Shown: positions 25,186-33,313, counted from the stretch's first letter. The stretch is DNA of 64,000 nucleotides from Virgisporangium ochraceum (GCF_016863655.1 NZ_BOPH01000015.1:1-64000), one strand, 5' to 3'. The notes: generated by a model from the sequence alone, not told the origin. Numbers and translations: made by a program.

Positions 25186-25995
25186 ATGAACCGCTACAGG
25201 ATCGCCTCGATCGTCGTCGCCATCGCCGCCGCCGGTGCGTTCCTCGCGGGTTGCAACGGCTCCTCCGGTGAGCCCCGCACCACGTGGAACGCGGCGCCTG
25301 CCGCCTCGTCGTCCTCGGCCCCGGCCGGCGGAACCGGCGGCGGCGAGCCGGTGTCGGCACTGGCCGCGGCGCGCTCGGACGCCTCGGGCGTCGCCGGCGT
25401 GCAGGCCACCACGGAGTCCTCCGGTGTGGCGCTCACGTTCGACGACGGTCCCGACCCGAACTGGACGCCGAAGATGCTGGCGCTGCTCAAGAAGCACGAC
25501 GTGAGGGCGACGTTCTGCCTCGTGGGCGTGCAGGTCCAGCAGTTCCCGCAGCTCGTGCGCGACATCGTGGCCGACGGGCACACGCTGTGCAACCACACCT
25601 GGAAGCACGACACCAAGCTGGGCACCCGCAGCGAGGACGCCATCCGCGCCGACATCAAGCGCACCCAGGACGCGATCCAGGCCGCCGCGCCGGGCTCGTC
25701 GGTGAAGTTCTTCCGCCACCCCGGCGGCATGTGGACCCCCCGCGCCGTGAAGGTCGCCTCCGACCTGGGCCTGACCTCGATCGGCTGGGACGTGGACCCG
25801 ATGGACTGGAACATCGCCAAGTACCCGGCCGGCAACCCGATGCGCGACCACATCCTGGAGGTCGTGCGCGCCAAGACCCAGGCCGGCTCGATCGTCCTGT
25901 CGCACGACGCCGGCGGTGACCGGTCGGGAACGCTCGCCGCGTACGAGATCCTTCTGCCGGAGCTGAAGAAGAACTTCCAGCTCACCGCGCTGTAG
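25186..25995 (+). CDS. Lipoprotein polysaccharide deacetylase (NodB family)
   Basis: A 269-residue carbohydrate esterase family 4 enzyme anchored as a lipoprotein (lipobox LAGC, Cys near residue 22). A Ser/Ala/Gly linker leads to the NodB domain. Catalytic motifs are complete: TFDDGP (catalytic Asp), HTWKH (metal histidines, H-x3-H) and FRHPGG, ending with DAGG. The likely reaction is N- or O-deacetylation of peptidoglycan, chitin or xylan outside the membrane. ATG 25186 is preceded by GGAG at 6 nt. It lies alone between the crt operon and the tRNA cluster. Confidence 0.88.
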   Translation: MNRYRIASIVVAIAAAGAFLAGCNGSSGEPRTTWNAAPAASSSSAPAGGTGGGEPVSALAAARSDASGVAGVQATTESSGVALTFDDGPDPNWTPKMLALLKKHDVRATFCLVGVQVQQFPQLVRDIVADGHTLCNHTWKHDTKLGTRSEDAIRADIKRTQDAIQAAAPGSSVKFFRHPGGMWTPRAVKVASDLGLTSIGWDVDPMDWNIAKYPAGNPMRDHILEVVRAKTQAGSIVLSHDAGGDRSGTLAAYEILLPELKKNFQLTAL

Positions 25996-26113
25996 GTAAC
26001 CCGTTTGGCGCGGGGTGAGGGGGTGCCGTATGCTTTGCAGGCCTCCGGCGGGGCCGGGTGAGGGCACGGTCGTCACCTCACACGATGTGCAAGACTGTGT
26101 GAGACACGACGGG

Positions 26114-26186
26114 GCCCCCATCGTCTAGTGGCCCAGGACGCCGCCCTTTCAAGGCGGTAGCACGGGTTCGAATCCCGTTGGGGGTA
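26114..26186 (+). tRNA. tRNA-Glu (anticodon TTC)
   Basis: Complete cloverleaf: acceptor GCCCCCA with TGGGGGT (G1-U72 wobble), anticodon arm CCGCC-CTTTCAA-GGCGG, T arm with GGTTCGAATCC, discriminator A. The CCA end is not encoded. Confidence 0.95.
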
Positions 26187-26209
26187 CGCAGTAAGGTATG
26201 CGGTAGCAA

Positions 26210-26283
26210 GGTCCTGTGGAGCAGTTGGAGTGCTCGCCGCCCTGTCAAGGCGGAGGTCGCGGGTTCAAGTCCCGTCAGGACCG
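26210..26283 (+). tRNA. tRNA-Asp (anticodon GTC)
   Basis: Complete cloverleaf: acceptor GGTCCTG with CAGGACC, anticodon arm CCGCC-CTGTCAA-GGCGG, T loop TTCAAGT, discriminator G as expected for Asp. Lies 23 nt after tRNA-Glu. Confidence 0.95.
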
Positions 26284-26310
26284 CTCTTCTTTTGAAGAAC
26301 GGCTTTACTT

Positions 26311-26384
26311 GGGCAGGTAGCTCAGTCGGTACGAGCGTCCGCCTGAAAAGCGGAAGGTCGGCGGTTCGACCCCGCCCCTGCCCA
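26311..26384 (+). tRNA. tRNA-Phe (anticodon GAA)
   Basis: Complete cloverleaf: acceptor GGGCAGG with CCTGCCC, anticodon arm TCCGC-CTGAAAA-GCGGA, discriminator A. The part from 26347 to the end is duplicated exactly at 27225, so this gene marks the left end of a small tRNA-associated insertion. Confidence 0.95.
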
Positions 26385-26448
26385 CCGAAGCTCTCGCCGG
26401 GCTTTGCAGCGGCCACCAGCGGAAACGTGGGTGGCCGCTTTGCTGTCC
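26347..26448 (+). repeat. 102-bp direct repeat, left copy (tRNA-Phe 3' half + terminator)
   Basis: Identical over 102 bp to 27225-27326. It begins in the anticodon loop of tRNA-Phe and covers the anticodon-stem 3' strand, T arm, acceptor and terminator hairpin. Such 3'-half tRNA duplications are the classic trace of site-specific integration (attL/attR). Confidence 0.9.
26408..26439 (+). terminator. Terminator of the tRNA cluster
   Basis: AGCGGCCACC (26408-26417) pairs with GGTGGCCGCT (26430-26439), followed by TTGC. It lies 24 nt after tRNA-Phe. An identical copy exists at 27286-27317. Confidence 0.8.
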
Positions 26449-26563
26449 AATGGCTCCAGCACCCCTTTTCCGTCTAGCAATGGCCGTCGCCGGGCAGCGG
26501 ACGGTCGTTGCCGGTCGCTCTCACCGTGCGACACTGGACGGACGCTTCGAAAGGAGGCCGGAC

Positions 26564-27121
26564 ATGAGCGTTGCCACGATCGACCATGTCGGACCTTGGA
26601 CTGAGGCGGACTATCTGGCGCTGGGAGAAACGCCAAACCGCGTCGAGCTGATCGATGGGAGCCTGCTGGTGAGCCCGGCACCGAACTCGCGGCACCAGCG
26701 CCTCTCCCGCCGGTTGGCCAACGATCTTGATGCGGCCGCAACTGCAGCCGGGCTGGTGGTCTACGAAGCCGTGAACGTCCGGCTCCGCACCGATCGGCTC
26801 GTCATACCCGACCTGGTTGTAGTTGACCATGACGACGACTTCGTCGTGGTAGACGCCGGCAGGGTGGCTCTGGTCGCAGAGATCGTCTCACCAGGTAACG
26901 CCGGCGCCGACCGGGTAGTGAAAATGCAGCTCTACGCCGCTGCCGGAATCGAGTGGTACCTGCTGGTCGAGCAGGACTCCTCAGACAGTCTCACCCTCCG
27001 CCTGAACCGCTTGGACGGTTCGCATTACATCGAGGATCGCGTTGCCAAGACCGGCGAAAGCCTGGCGTCCAGCGAGCCCTTCCAGATCGATCTCGACACC
27101 CGATCGCTGCTGCGTTTCTGA
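26564..27121 (+). CDS. Uma2-family (DUF820) PD-(D/E)XK nuclease-like protein
   Basis: A 185-residue cytosolic protein with a strong ribosome-binding site (AAAGGAGG, 7 nt before ATG). The Uma2 pattern is visible: [44 protein letters not shown], then [35 protein letters not shown]. This gives the nuclease-like D...ExxS..(D)..K framework, with Asp in PDL, Glu in AEI and Lys in VKMQLY. Uma2 genes are abundant and mobile; their biological role is not established. It is the only gene between the two copies of the tRNA-Phe repeat. Confidence 0.85.
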   Translation: MSVATIDHVGPWTEADYLALGETPNRVELIDGSLLVSPAPNSRHQRLSRRLANDLDAAATAAGLVVYEAVNVRLRTDRLVIPDLVVVDHDDDFVVVDAGRVALVAEIVSPGNAGADRVVKMQLYAAAGIEWYLLVEQDSSDSLTLRLNRLDGSHYIEDRVAKTGESLASSEPFQIDLDTRSLLRF

Positions 27122-27224
27122 TGGCCATGTAGCAACGGGCGCGGACAGCGGCAGCCCGCGGCGAGCGGGTAGGCATATCCCCCGGGGGGCCATCGGCTTG
27201 GTCGCTACGAGTACGCTCCACCTG

Positions 27225-27326
27225 AAAGCGGAAGGTCGGCGGTTCGACCCCGCCCCTGCCCACCGAAGCTCTCGCCGGGCTTTGCAGCGGCCACCAGCGG
27301 AAACGTGGGTGGCCGCTTTGCTGTCC
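27225..27326 (+). repeat. 102-bp direct repeat, right copy (pseudo-tRNA-Phe 3' half)
   Basis: Exact copy of 26347-26448, offset 878 bp. Just upstream, GTCGCTACGAGTACGCTCCACCTG still resembles the D-arm/anticodon side of tRNA-Phe (GTCGGTACGAGCGTCCGCCTG), so degenerate homology extends further. The 5' acceptor half is absent, so no functional tRNA is encoded. Confidence 0.9.
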
Positions 27327-27345
27327 CGTCAGTCGGCGATCCCCG

Positions 27346-28158
27346 TCAGTCGGTGATCGCCCTGGCCCACGGGAGGAGCAGCCGCTCCACCGCGGAGACC
27401 GTGTAGTAGAGCACCACGCTCATCATCCCCAGCAGCACGATGCAGCTGAACGCCAACGGGGTGTCGAGCGACGAGCCGGAGATCACGATCACCGAGCCCA
27501 GCCCCCTACCCGGGTTGGAGATCTCCGCGACGATCGCGCCGATGACGGACAGGGTGATCGCCACCTTCAGGCCCACGAACACCTGGGGCAGCGCCCACCG
27601 CACCCGGACCTTCACGAACATCTGCCACCAGTTCGCCGACAACGACCTGCCCAGCTCGGCGAACTCCACCGGGGTGGAGCCGAGACCGGCCATCGTCGCC
27701 ACCACGATCGGGAAGAAGCAGATCAGCACCACCAGGATGATCTTCGGCTTGGCACCGAAGCCGAGCCACACCACCAGCAGCGGCGCCAACGCCACCTTCG
27801 GGATCGAGTTGAGTGCCACGAACAGCGGCATCACCGCGCGCTCGACCGGCTTCACCGCGGCGAGGAGGGTCGCCGCCGTCAGGCCCAGTACCACCGCGAT
27901 CGAGTACCCGGCGAGCACCTCGGACAGCGTGACCCACGTCTGCTCCATCATGTACGCCGGTTCCCGCAGAAACGACTCGACGACATCGGGCGGCGCCGGC
28001 AGGAAGAAGGGCCTGATGGCGAAGACGATCGTGGCGCCCCACCAGACGGCGACCGCGACCGCGGCGCCGAGCAACGGCAGCAGGACGTTCGTCAGTCGCG
28101 ACGGGCGCAGCCGGGCGACGCCCGAACCGACCAGGCCCACGAGACCGGTCGCGGTCAC
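27346..28158 (-). CDS. ABC transporter permease (SsuC/TauC/ThiX type)
   Basis: A 270-residue permease with about six membrane helices, of the group that imports nitrate, sulfonates, taurine or thiamine precursors. The cytoplasmic EAA loop is recognisable in ELGRSLSANWWQMFVKVRVRWALPQVFVGL. The start is taken as GTG 28158, which overlaps the stop of the methyltransferase gene by 4 nt (GTGA); an upstream in-frame start would enlarge the overlap. No ATPase gene follows. The stop codon lies only 20 nt from the right copy of the tRNA-Phe repeat, which may mark the point where a downstream gene was lost. Confidence 0.8.
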   Translation of the reverse strand: MTATGLVGLVGSGVARLRPSRLTNVLLPLLGAAVAVAVWWGATIVFAIRPFFLPAPPDVVESFLREPAYMMEQTWVTLSEVLAGYSIAVVLGLTAATLLAAVKPVERAVMPLFVALNSIPKVALAPLLVVWLGFGAKPKIILVVLICFFPIVVATMAGLGSTPVEFAELGRSLSANWWQMFVKVRVRWALPQVFVGLKVAITLSVIGAIVAEISNPGRGLGSVIVISGSSLDTPLAFSCIVLLGMMSVVLYYTVSAVERLLLPWARAITD

Positions 28159-28970
28159 GACGCGGCCCGCCGGCCGACGGTCGAGAACATGAGGTGACCG
28201 CGGATCACGAGCCGCGGATCGGCGACCAGCGCCCACAACCGCTCGATCAGGTGAGCGCCGAAGCCGGTCCCGACGAACCCCGCCCGCAGCTGGGCCAGGT
28301 TCGCCCGGATGATCATCGCGCCCGCCGTGCCGCCCGGCCAGGACCGGGCATCGACCGCGGTGTCCACATCGCGGAGACCGGCGCGCAGCATCTCCGCGTG
28401 GATGCGGGTCGCCCAGAGCGGATCGTTGCCGTTCCGGCGCAGGAGCGTCATGAGGTGGTCGTGGTAGGTCTCGACCAGCTCACGGTCGGCCCCGGACGGC
28501 GCGCTCAGCACCAGCGCCTGGCCGATCCCGGTCGCCCAGTCCTCCAGAACCAGCGCGCCGCCGGGCGCGAGCGCGGCCGCCAGCCGGGGAAGGATCGCGT
28601 CCCGCTCCGGTAGGTGCAGCATCACCATCCGGGCGTGGATGACGTCCCACGGCCCGTCCGGAACCGGGTCGGTCACCAGGTCGTGGCGCAGCACGGAGTA
28701 GCCGTCGCCGTCACGCAGGTACCGGGGGTTCAGGTCGGTGGCCAGCACGTGTCCGGTGGGGCCGACCCGGTCGACCAGCCACCGGGCGACGCTTCCGCCG
28801 CCGGCGCCGAGCTCGAGGCACCGTCGGCCGGTCAGGTCGCCCAGGCCGGAGAGCCGGGCGACGGTGAACGGATCGGCCACCGTCGCCAGGTACCCGTGCC
28901 GGTCGGCGGCCTCGGGATCGTCGTTGTCGAACGAGTACGCCGGCGACGGGGACCGCGTCGAGCCGGTCAC
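28155..28970 (-). CDS. SAM-dependent methyltransferase inside the ABC operon
   Basis: A 271-residue class I methyltransferase. SAM-binding motif I is CLELGAGGGSVARWL (about 50-64), followed by the acidic VLATDLNPRYL, motif IV PDGPWDVIHARMVMLHLPE and ALAPGGALVLEDW. The substrate is unknown. It is joined to both flanking transporter genes by 4-nt GTGA overlaps (28155-28158 and 28967-28970), so it is co-translated with them. A methyltransferase between a binding protein and its permease is unusual. It may modify the imported compound. Confidence 0.82.
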   Translation of the reverse strand: MTGSTRSPSPAYSFDNDDPEAADRHGYLATVADPFTVARLSGLGDLTGRRCLELGAGGGSVARWLVDRVGPTGHVLATDLNPRYLRDGDGYSVLRHDLVTDPVPDGPWDVIHARMVMLHLPERDAILPRLAAALAPGGALVLEDWATGIGQALVLSAPSGADRELVETYHDHLMTLLRRNGNDPLWATRIHAEMLRAGLRDVDTAVDARSWPGGTAGAMIIRANLAQLRAGFVGTGFGAHLIERLWALVADPRLVIRGHLMFSTVGRRAAS

Positions 28971-29971
28971 GGCCCGGGAGCCAGGTCGAACGCGACCACC
29001 TTGTCCGGGGTCAGCCCGGCCGGTACGAGACCCGCGCCCTGCAGGGTCGCGATCGCCCGGCCGACCTTGGCCTCGTCGAGGGTGCCGATGCCGCCCGACG
29101 GAGTCCTGACGTACGGCGTCATCGCGGTGATCTCGCCGACCGCCGCGACCTTGGCGACCTTCGGCTGGTCCTTGATCAGGATGTCGGCGGCCTCGTCGGG
29201 GTGCTCGAGCGTGTACGTGAGCCCTTTCAGCAACGCGTCCCGGAACCGCTTGGCCAGGTCGGGGTTCCCGGAGACGATCGCGTCGCTCGTGATCAGCGCG
29301 TTGCCGAACAGGTCGTGCAGGAAGTCGCTGTAGGGCATCACGCTGATCTTCTGCTTCGTGGCCGCCTCGATGCCCTGCTTGCCGATCAGGAACGTGCTCA
29401 CGGCGTCGACCTGCTTGGCGCTCAGCGCCGCGGCGAGCGCCGTGGGCGCCAGGTTCTGCATGGTGACGGACTTGTCGCTGAAGCCTGCCAGCTTCGCGTA
29501 GGCGGGAAAGAGCAACTGGTTCACCGACGCGGTGGCCGCGCCCAGCCTCTTGCCCACGAGGTCCGAGGGCTTGGAGACTCCCCCGCCCTCGATCGACAGG
29601 ATCGCGACGAGCGTCTGCTGGTGGATGGCCGCGATGCTCTTGACGTCGCCGAACTTCCCGTTGCCGATGTTGATCATCGCGCCGGTCAGGTCGGTCAGGG
29701 CGAACTGGGCCTGCCCCGAGGTGACCGCCTTGAGCGAGGCCTCCGTGCCGCTACCGAGGACGATGTCGACGTCGATCCCGACGTCGGCGAAGTAGCCCTT
29801 CTCCTTGGCCACCCAGACCATCGCGTCACGGCCGACCGCGCCGAACGCGGTCATGTAGGAGACCTCGTCGACCGTGCCGCCCCCGTCGTCGCCCCCACCG
29901 GAGCACCCGGCGGTGGTGACGGCCAGCAGCATGGCCAGCGCACCCGCCAGCCCTCCGAGTCGCCCGTTCAT
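28967..29971 (-). CDS. ABC transporter substrate-binding lipoprotein (SsuA/THI5-like)
   Basis: A 334-residue extracellular binding protein. The signal sequence ends in AVTTAGC (lipobox Cys near residue 23), then a Gly-rich spacer. The NMT1/SsuA fold is recognisable in FGAVGRDAMVWVAKEKGYFADVGIDVDIVLG, SGQAQFALTDLTGAMINI and LVGKRLGAATASVNQLLFPAYAKLAG. ATG 29971 has GGGAGGG upstream. First gene of the operon with the methyltransferase and permease. Likely ligands of the family are nitrate, alkanesulfonates, riboflavin or pyrimidine precursors; none can be chosen here. Confidence 0.82.
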   Translation of the reverse strand: MNGRLGGLAGALAMLLAVTTAGCSGGGDDGGGTVDEVSYMTAFGAVGRDAMVWVAKEKGYFADVGIDVDIVLGSGTEASLKAVTSGQAQFALTDLTGAMINIGNGKFGDVKSIAAIHQQTLVAILSIEGGGVSKPSDLVGKRLGAATASVNQLLFPAYAKLAGFSDKSVTMQNLAPTALAAALSAKQVDAVSTFLIGKQGIEAATKQKISVMPYSDFLHDLFGNALITSDAIVSGNPDLAKRFRDALLKGLTYTLEHPDEAADILIKDQPKVAKVAAVGEITAMTPYVRTPSGGIGTLDEAKVGRAIATLQGAGLVPAGLTPDKVVAFDLAPGP

Positions 29972-30032
29972 CCTGTGTCCCTCCCCCAGAGGCAGAGACA
30001 CACGTTGCCAGCGCACCACGGGCCAATCAATT

Positions 30033-30050
30033 CATAAATCGACATTTATG
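30033..30050. promoter_or_regulatory. AT-rich inverted repeat upstream of the ABC operon
   Basis: CATAAAT-CGAC-ATTTATG is a perfect 7-bp inverted repeat with a 4-nt spacer, standing out in a 70% GC genome. It lies 62 nt upstream of the binding-protein start, where an operator or the promoter core would be. Confidence 0.45.
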
Positions 30051-30129
30051 ACTGCGTGAGAAATGTCGGAAAAGCGGCTGCCGCGCCGGGCGGGAGGCGA
30101 GCGCCGGGCGATCAGGGAGCGGCGGGCGA

Positions 30130-30381
30130 TCAGGGAGCGGCGTCGGCCCTGGGCGGGGCCTCGGTGCCGCCGAGTTGCTCGGCGACCGCGGTGAGACCGG
30201 CGCGGACCGAGTCGACCAGGTTGTGGGCGGGCTCCACCAGCACGCCGTCGCTGCCGGCGATCACCAGGCCCAGCATCAGGCCCACGACCCCCGTGACGAC
30301 CGTGCGCAGCCGACTGCCACGATCGAGGCTCAACACGACCAGCACGCCGACCAGCACCACACCGAAGAGTCCCAGGCTCAT
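30130..30381 (-). CDS. Small membrane protein, unknown function
   Basis: An 83-residue protein. ATG 30381 has GGAG 7 nt upstream. Two hydrophobic helices (LGLFGVVLVGVLVVLSL and VVTGVVGLMLGLVIAG) flank a short basic loop, and the C-terminal 35 residues are polar. It may be an integral membrane protein with a cytoplasmic tail. I do not recognise it. The 3' end runs into a short imperfect direct repeat (GGCGATCAGGGAGCGG, twice). Confidence 0.5.
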   Translation of the reverse strand: MSLGLFGVVLVGVLVVLSLDRGSRLRTVVTGVVGLMLGLVIAGSDGVLVEPAHNLVDSVRAGLTAVAEQLGGTEAPPRADAAP

Positions 30382-30570
30382 GCGATCGCTCCGCTGCGCT
30401 CCGCGATGCATTCGCAAGGCACTGAGTTGATGATTCGCTCGCTCATGCCCCGCTGGATCGGCAGCGCGTCGTCACTCCGGACCACTTCGCCGGCCGAAAT
30501 GGTGGCAAGTTGGCGCCCGCTTATCCGAACATGAGGTAGTATTCGGACAAATAGGTCATTGGGGGTAGTC

Positions 30571-30954
30571 GTGGCATTAGTGCTGTCCGCGGATGACGAT
30601 CCGGACATCCGGCGGTTGATCGAGCGGGTGCTGGTGGGGGCGGGTCACCGGGTGATGCTGGCGCCGGACGGCCAGGCCGCCCTCGACGCCGCCTTCGACG
30701 AGGACCTGGACTTCGACCTGGTGATCCTCGACGTCGAGATGCCACGCATGCGCGGGCTCGACGCCTGCCGGATCCTGCGCGACGACCCCCGCACCGCCCA
30801 CCTGCCGGTGATCATCGCCAGTGGCTCGCTGGCCTCGCCCTACGTCGACGTCACCGAGTACGGGGCCACCGCCAGCCTGCACAAGCCGTTCACCCCGGCA
30901 CAGCTGCGCGATGCCGTCGAACGTGAGCTGAACGCGGCGAGCACCCGCCGCTAG
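30571..30954 (+). CDS. Single-domain response regulator (receiver only)
   Basis: A 127-residue CheY-like receiver domain without output domain. The acidic pair ADDD near the N-terminus, the phosphorylation aspartate in VILDVEMPRMRG (about residue 54) and the lysine in LHKPF are present; the usual Thr/Ser appears as Ser in IIASGS. The start is taken as GTG 30571; TTG 30559 is an alternative. Upstream, TCCGAA (30524) and TTCGGA (30542) form an inverted repeat around a possible -10 box, TAGTAT (30537). No histidine kinase is adjacent. Confidence 0.8.
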   Translation: MALVLSADDDPDIRRLIERVLVGAGHRVMLAPDGQAALDAAFDEDLDFDLVILDVEMPRMRGLDACRILRDDPRTAHLPVIIASGSLASPYVDVTEYGATASLHKPFTPAQLRDAVERELNAASTRR

Positions 30955-30960
30955 GTAAAG

Positions 30961-31350
30961 CTATGCGCAGCCGTGCTTGCGGATCGTCGCGACCGCCGAG
31001 CCGGCCAGCATGAGCAGGCACTGTTCGAGCTTGCCGTCGACCTGTGCGGCGCGGAACAGGGCCGTCGCCGTCGACAGGTCGGCGTTGGCGTACGCGCTGA
31101 GGAACCTGGCCACCCAGCGCGCGTCGTAGGCGGCCTGCTCGATGTCGGGGAAGTCCAGGCGCCACGGGCCCTTCGCCAGGCCCTCGCCGATCATGGTCGC
31201 GGCCAGTCCCCAGGCCAGCTCGCAGGCGGCCTCGACCCCACCGCGGTGGACCATCTCGTCGAACGCGCCGACGACCCCGTCTCCATCGCCGGCGAACGCC
31301 GATCGAAGTACCTGTGCGGCGTCAGCCTGTACTTCGAGTGGATCGGTCAC
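30961..31350 (-). CDS. Hypothetical protein
   Basis: A 129-residue, mostly helical soluble protein (MTDPLEVQADAAQVLRSAFA...CELAWGLAATMIGEGLAKGPW, ending KHGCA). Start GTG 31350. No membrane segment and no motif I recognise. It lies 23 nt downstream of the thioesterase gene on the same strand and converges closely with the receiver gene (6 nt between the ends). Confidence 0.55.
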   Translation of the reverse strand: MTDPLEVQADAAQVLRSAFAGDGDGVVGAFDEMVHRGGVEAACELAWGLAATMIGEGLAKGPWRLDFPDIEQAAYDARWVARFLSAYANADLSTATALFRAAQVDGKLEQCLLMLAGSAVATIRKHGCA

Positions 31351-31373
31351 GCGCCGAACAGTAGGACCGAGCG

Positions 31374-31799
31374 TCAAGCCTGCGGCGGCATATCGATCTT
31401 GCGCAATGTGCAGGTCAGACGGGCCGTACAGATGCGTGCGCCGCTCTCGTCGGTGATCACGATCTCGTAGCTGGCGATCGAACGGCCGAGGTGGAGCGGG
31501 GTGGCGACCCCGGTGACGATCCCGGACCGGGCCGACCGGTGATGTGTGGCACTGATGTCCACGCCGAGTGCGACACCGCCGAACAGTTCCGCCGCGTGGG
31601 CACTCGCACCGAGTGAGCCGAGGGACTCGGCCAGTACGCACGAGGCACCGCCGTGGAGCAGCCCGAACGGCTGGGTGTTGCCCTTCACCGGCATGGTGCC
31701 GACCACGCGCTGGGGAGTCAGTTCGGTGATCGTGATCCCCATCAGGTCGGGCAGCGTGCCGCTGGACGCACCCGTAACAACGCTCTCGGTCACGATCAC
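31374..31799 (-). CDS. PaaI-type hotdog thioesterase
   Basis: A 141-residue hotdog-fold acyl-CoA thioesterase. Family signature: MPVKGNTQPFGLLHGGASCVLAESLGSLGA, with the HGG and the acidic residue in AES as catalytic region. The second half is GVDISATHHRSARSGIVTGVATPLHLGRSIASYEI. The likely substrates are aromatic or short-chain acyl-CoAs. The start is taken as GTG 31799; GTG 31793 is equally possible. It may be co-transcribed with the hypothetical gene downstream. Confidence 0.82.
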   Translation of the reverse strand: MIVTESVVTGASSGTLPDLMGITITELTPQRVVGTMPVKGNTQPFGLLHGGASCVLAESLGSLGASAHAAELFGGVALGVDISATHHRSARSGIVTGVATPLHLGRSIASYEIVITDESGARICTARLTCTLRKIDMPPQA

Positions 31800-31942
31800 C
31801 CACCCTACCCAGGGTCGCTGACCTGCGGACCTTCGGTGCACAGAGAGATAGGCAACGCCGGAACCGGAAGCTCCTTCACGGTTGACCCACGTGAGCCGCT
31901 ATCGTGGCCCACCGTCAGCACTGGCGCGCGAGGGAGCGATCA

Positions 31943-33313
31943 ATGTCCGATCGACCGGTCGACCACAAGTCGAACCGCTGGTCACGGAGGTGCCTCGCCG
32001 CGGCCGCCGTCCTCACCCTGCTCCTCACCACGGGATGCAACGAGGAGGAGCCGAACACCACCACCAACGGTGACGATGCGGTCCGGCTCTACGGCACCGA
32101 CGGCAACATGACCAGCACGTTCGGCGGGACCTTCAAGGACAACGCCGGCCTGCTGAACGGCATGCGGGGCACGTCTCCGCTCACGCCGCTGTCCGAGGAG
32201 TTCAAGAACCGGCTGCGCGCGGTCGACTCCAGCCTCACGAACGACTTCCTCTACGCGGCCGAGGCGTACGACGCGGTCGTGATCGCCGCGCTCGCCGCGG
32301 AGACGGCCCGCAGCGTCGACCCGCCGCAGATCGCGAAGTACATGACGGCCGTCACGGTCACCAAGGACGCGAGCGTCGCGCCGTGCCTCACGATCCAGAC
32401 GTGCCTCGCGGGCATCCGGGCCGGCGACGACATCGCCTTCCGGGGCGTCAGCATGCGACGCAGCGGGCTCACCGATGGCGGCGAGCCGTCGTCGGCCAGC
32501 TACGGCTCGCTGATCTTCGGCCGGTCGAACCTCGTCGACGACGACAAGACCGAGTTCGTCGCGGCCGGCGACGAGAAGACCGAGGCCAAGGAGCAGCCCA
32601 CACCGCCGTCGCGCAGCGGCAACGGCCGCACCACGACGCCGCTGCGCTTCGGCGCGCTGCTGCCGAAGTCCGGCGACCTGAAGGCCGCCGGTCCGCCGAT
32701 CTTCGCCGGCATGCGGCTGGCGATCAACGAGGTCAACGCGGCCGGCGGCGTGCTCGGCCAGCAGGTCGTCTACGTCGACGGCGACGACGGCACCGACCCG
32801 AAGGTTGCCGCCGCCCAGGTCGACAAGCACATCGCGGACGGGGTCCAGGTGATCGTGGGCGCGGCGGCGTCAGGCATCACCAAGGCGATCCTTCCCAAGA
32901 TCATTGCGGCGCAGCGGGTGCTGATCTCGCCGTCGGCCACCGCCGACGCGCTCACCACCGAGCCCGACGGCAACCTGTTCTTCCGCACCTCACCCCGCGA
33001 CACGCTCCAGTCGACCGCGCTCACCGACGTGATCATGCGGTACGGGGCCCGCAAGGTCGTGATCGTCGCCCGCGACGACAGCTACGGCCTCGGCCTCAGC
33101 GACAAGGTCGCCGAGCAGTTGAAGGCGGCCGGCGTGAAGGAGCTGAAGGCGCTCAAGTACGAGGTCCGCAAGGAGTACTCGGTGGACCAGTTCACCGCGC
33201 TCGCCACCGAGACGGTCGACTTCAAACCCGATTCCGTGCTGGTCATCGGCTTCGAGGAGTCCGGAAACATGATCAAGGCGCTGTCGGCACGGGGGATGAA
33301 GTTCCACGACTGA
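31943..33313 (+). CDS. Solute-binding lipoprotein with swapped halves (circularly permuted Peripla_BP_6)
   Basis: A 456-residue lipoprotein (lipobox LLTTGC near residue 34; ATG 31943 with GGGAG). The domain is of the branched-chain amino-acid binding type, but its order is unusual. Residues about 45-190 (RLYGTDGNMTSTF, NGMRGTSPLTPLSEEF, YAAEAYDAVVIAALAAE, CLAGIRAGDDIAFRGVS, SASYGSLIFG) correspond to the C-terminal part of the family. Residues about 230-456 (LRFGALLPKSGDLKAAG, AINEVNAAGGVLGQQV, RDDSYGLG, PDSVLVIGFEESGNMIKALSARG) are the N-terminal part. The protein stops exactly where a normal one would continue with YGTDGN. This suggests deletion within a tandem duplication. No transporter genes are adjacent. 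Confidence 0.8.
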   Translation: MSDRPVDHKSNRWSRRCLAAAAVLTLLLTTGCNEEEPNTTTNGDDAVRLYGTDGNMTSTFGGTFKDNAGLLNGMRGTSPLTPLSEEFKNRLRAVDSSLTNDFLYAAEAYDAVVIAALAAETARSVDPPQIAKYMTAVTVTKDASVAPCLTIQTCLAGIRAGDDIAFRGVSMRRSGLTDGGEPSSASYGSLIFGRSNLVDDDKTEFVAAGDEKTEAKEQPTPPSRSGNGRTTTPLRFGALLPKSGDLKAAGPPIFAGMRLAINEVNAAGGVLGQQVVYVDGDDGTDPKVAAAQVDKHIADGVQVIVGAAASGITKAILPKIIAAQRVLISPSATADALTTEPDGNLFFRTSPRDTLQSTALTDVIMRYGARKVVIVARDDSYGLGLSDKVAEQLKAAGVKELKALKYEVRKEYSVDQFTALATETVDFKPDSVLVIGFEESGNMIKALSARGMKFHD

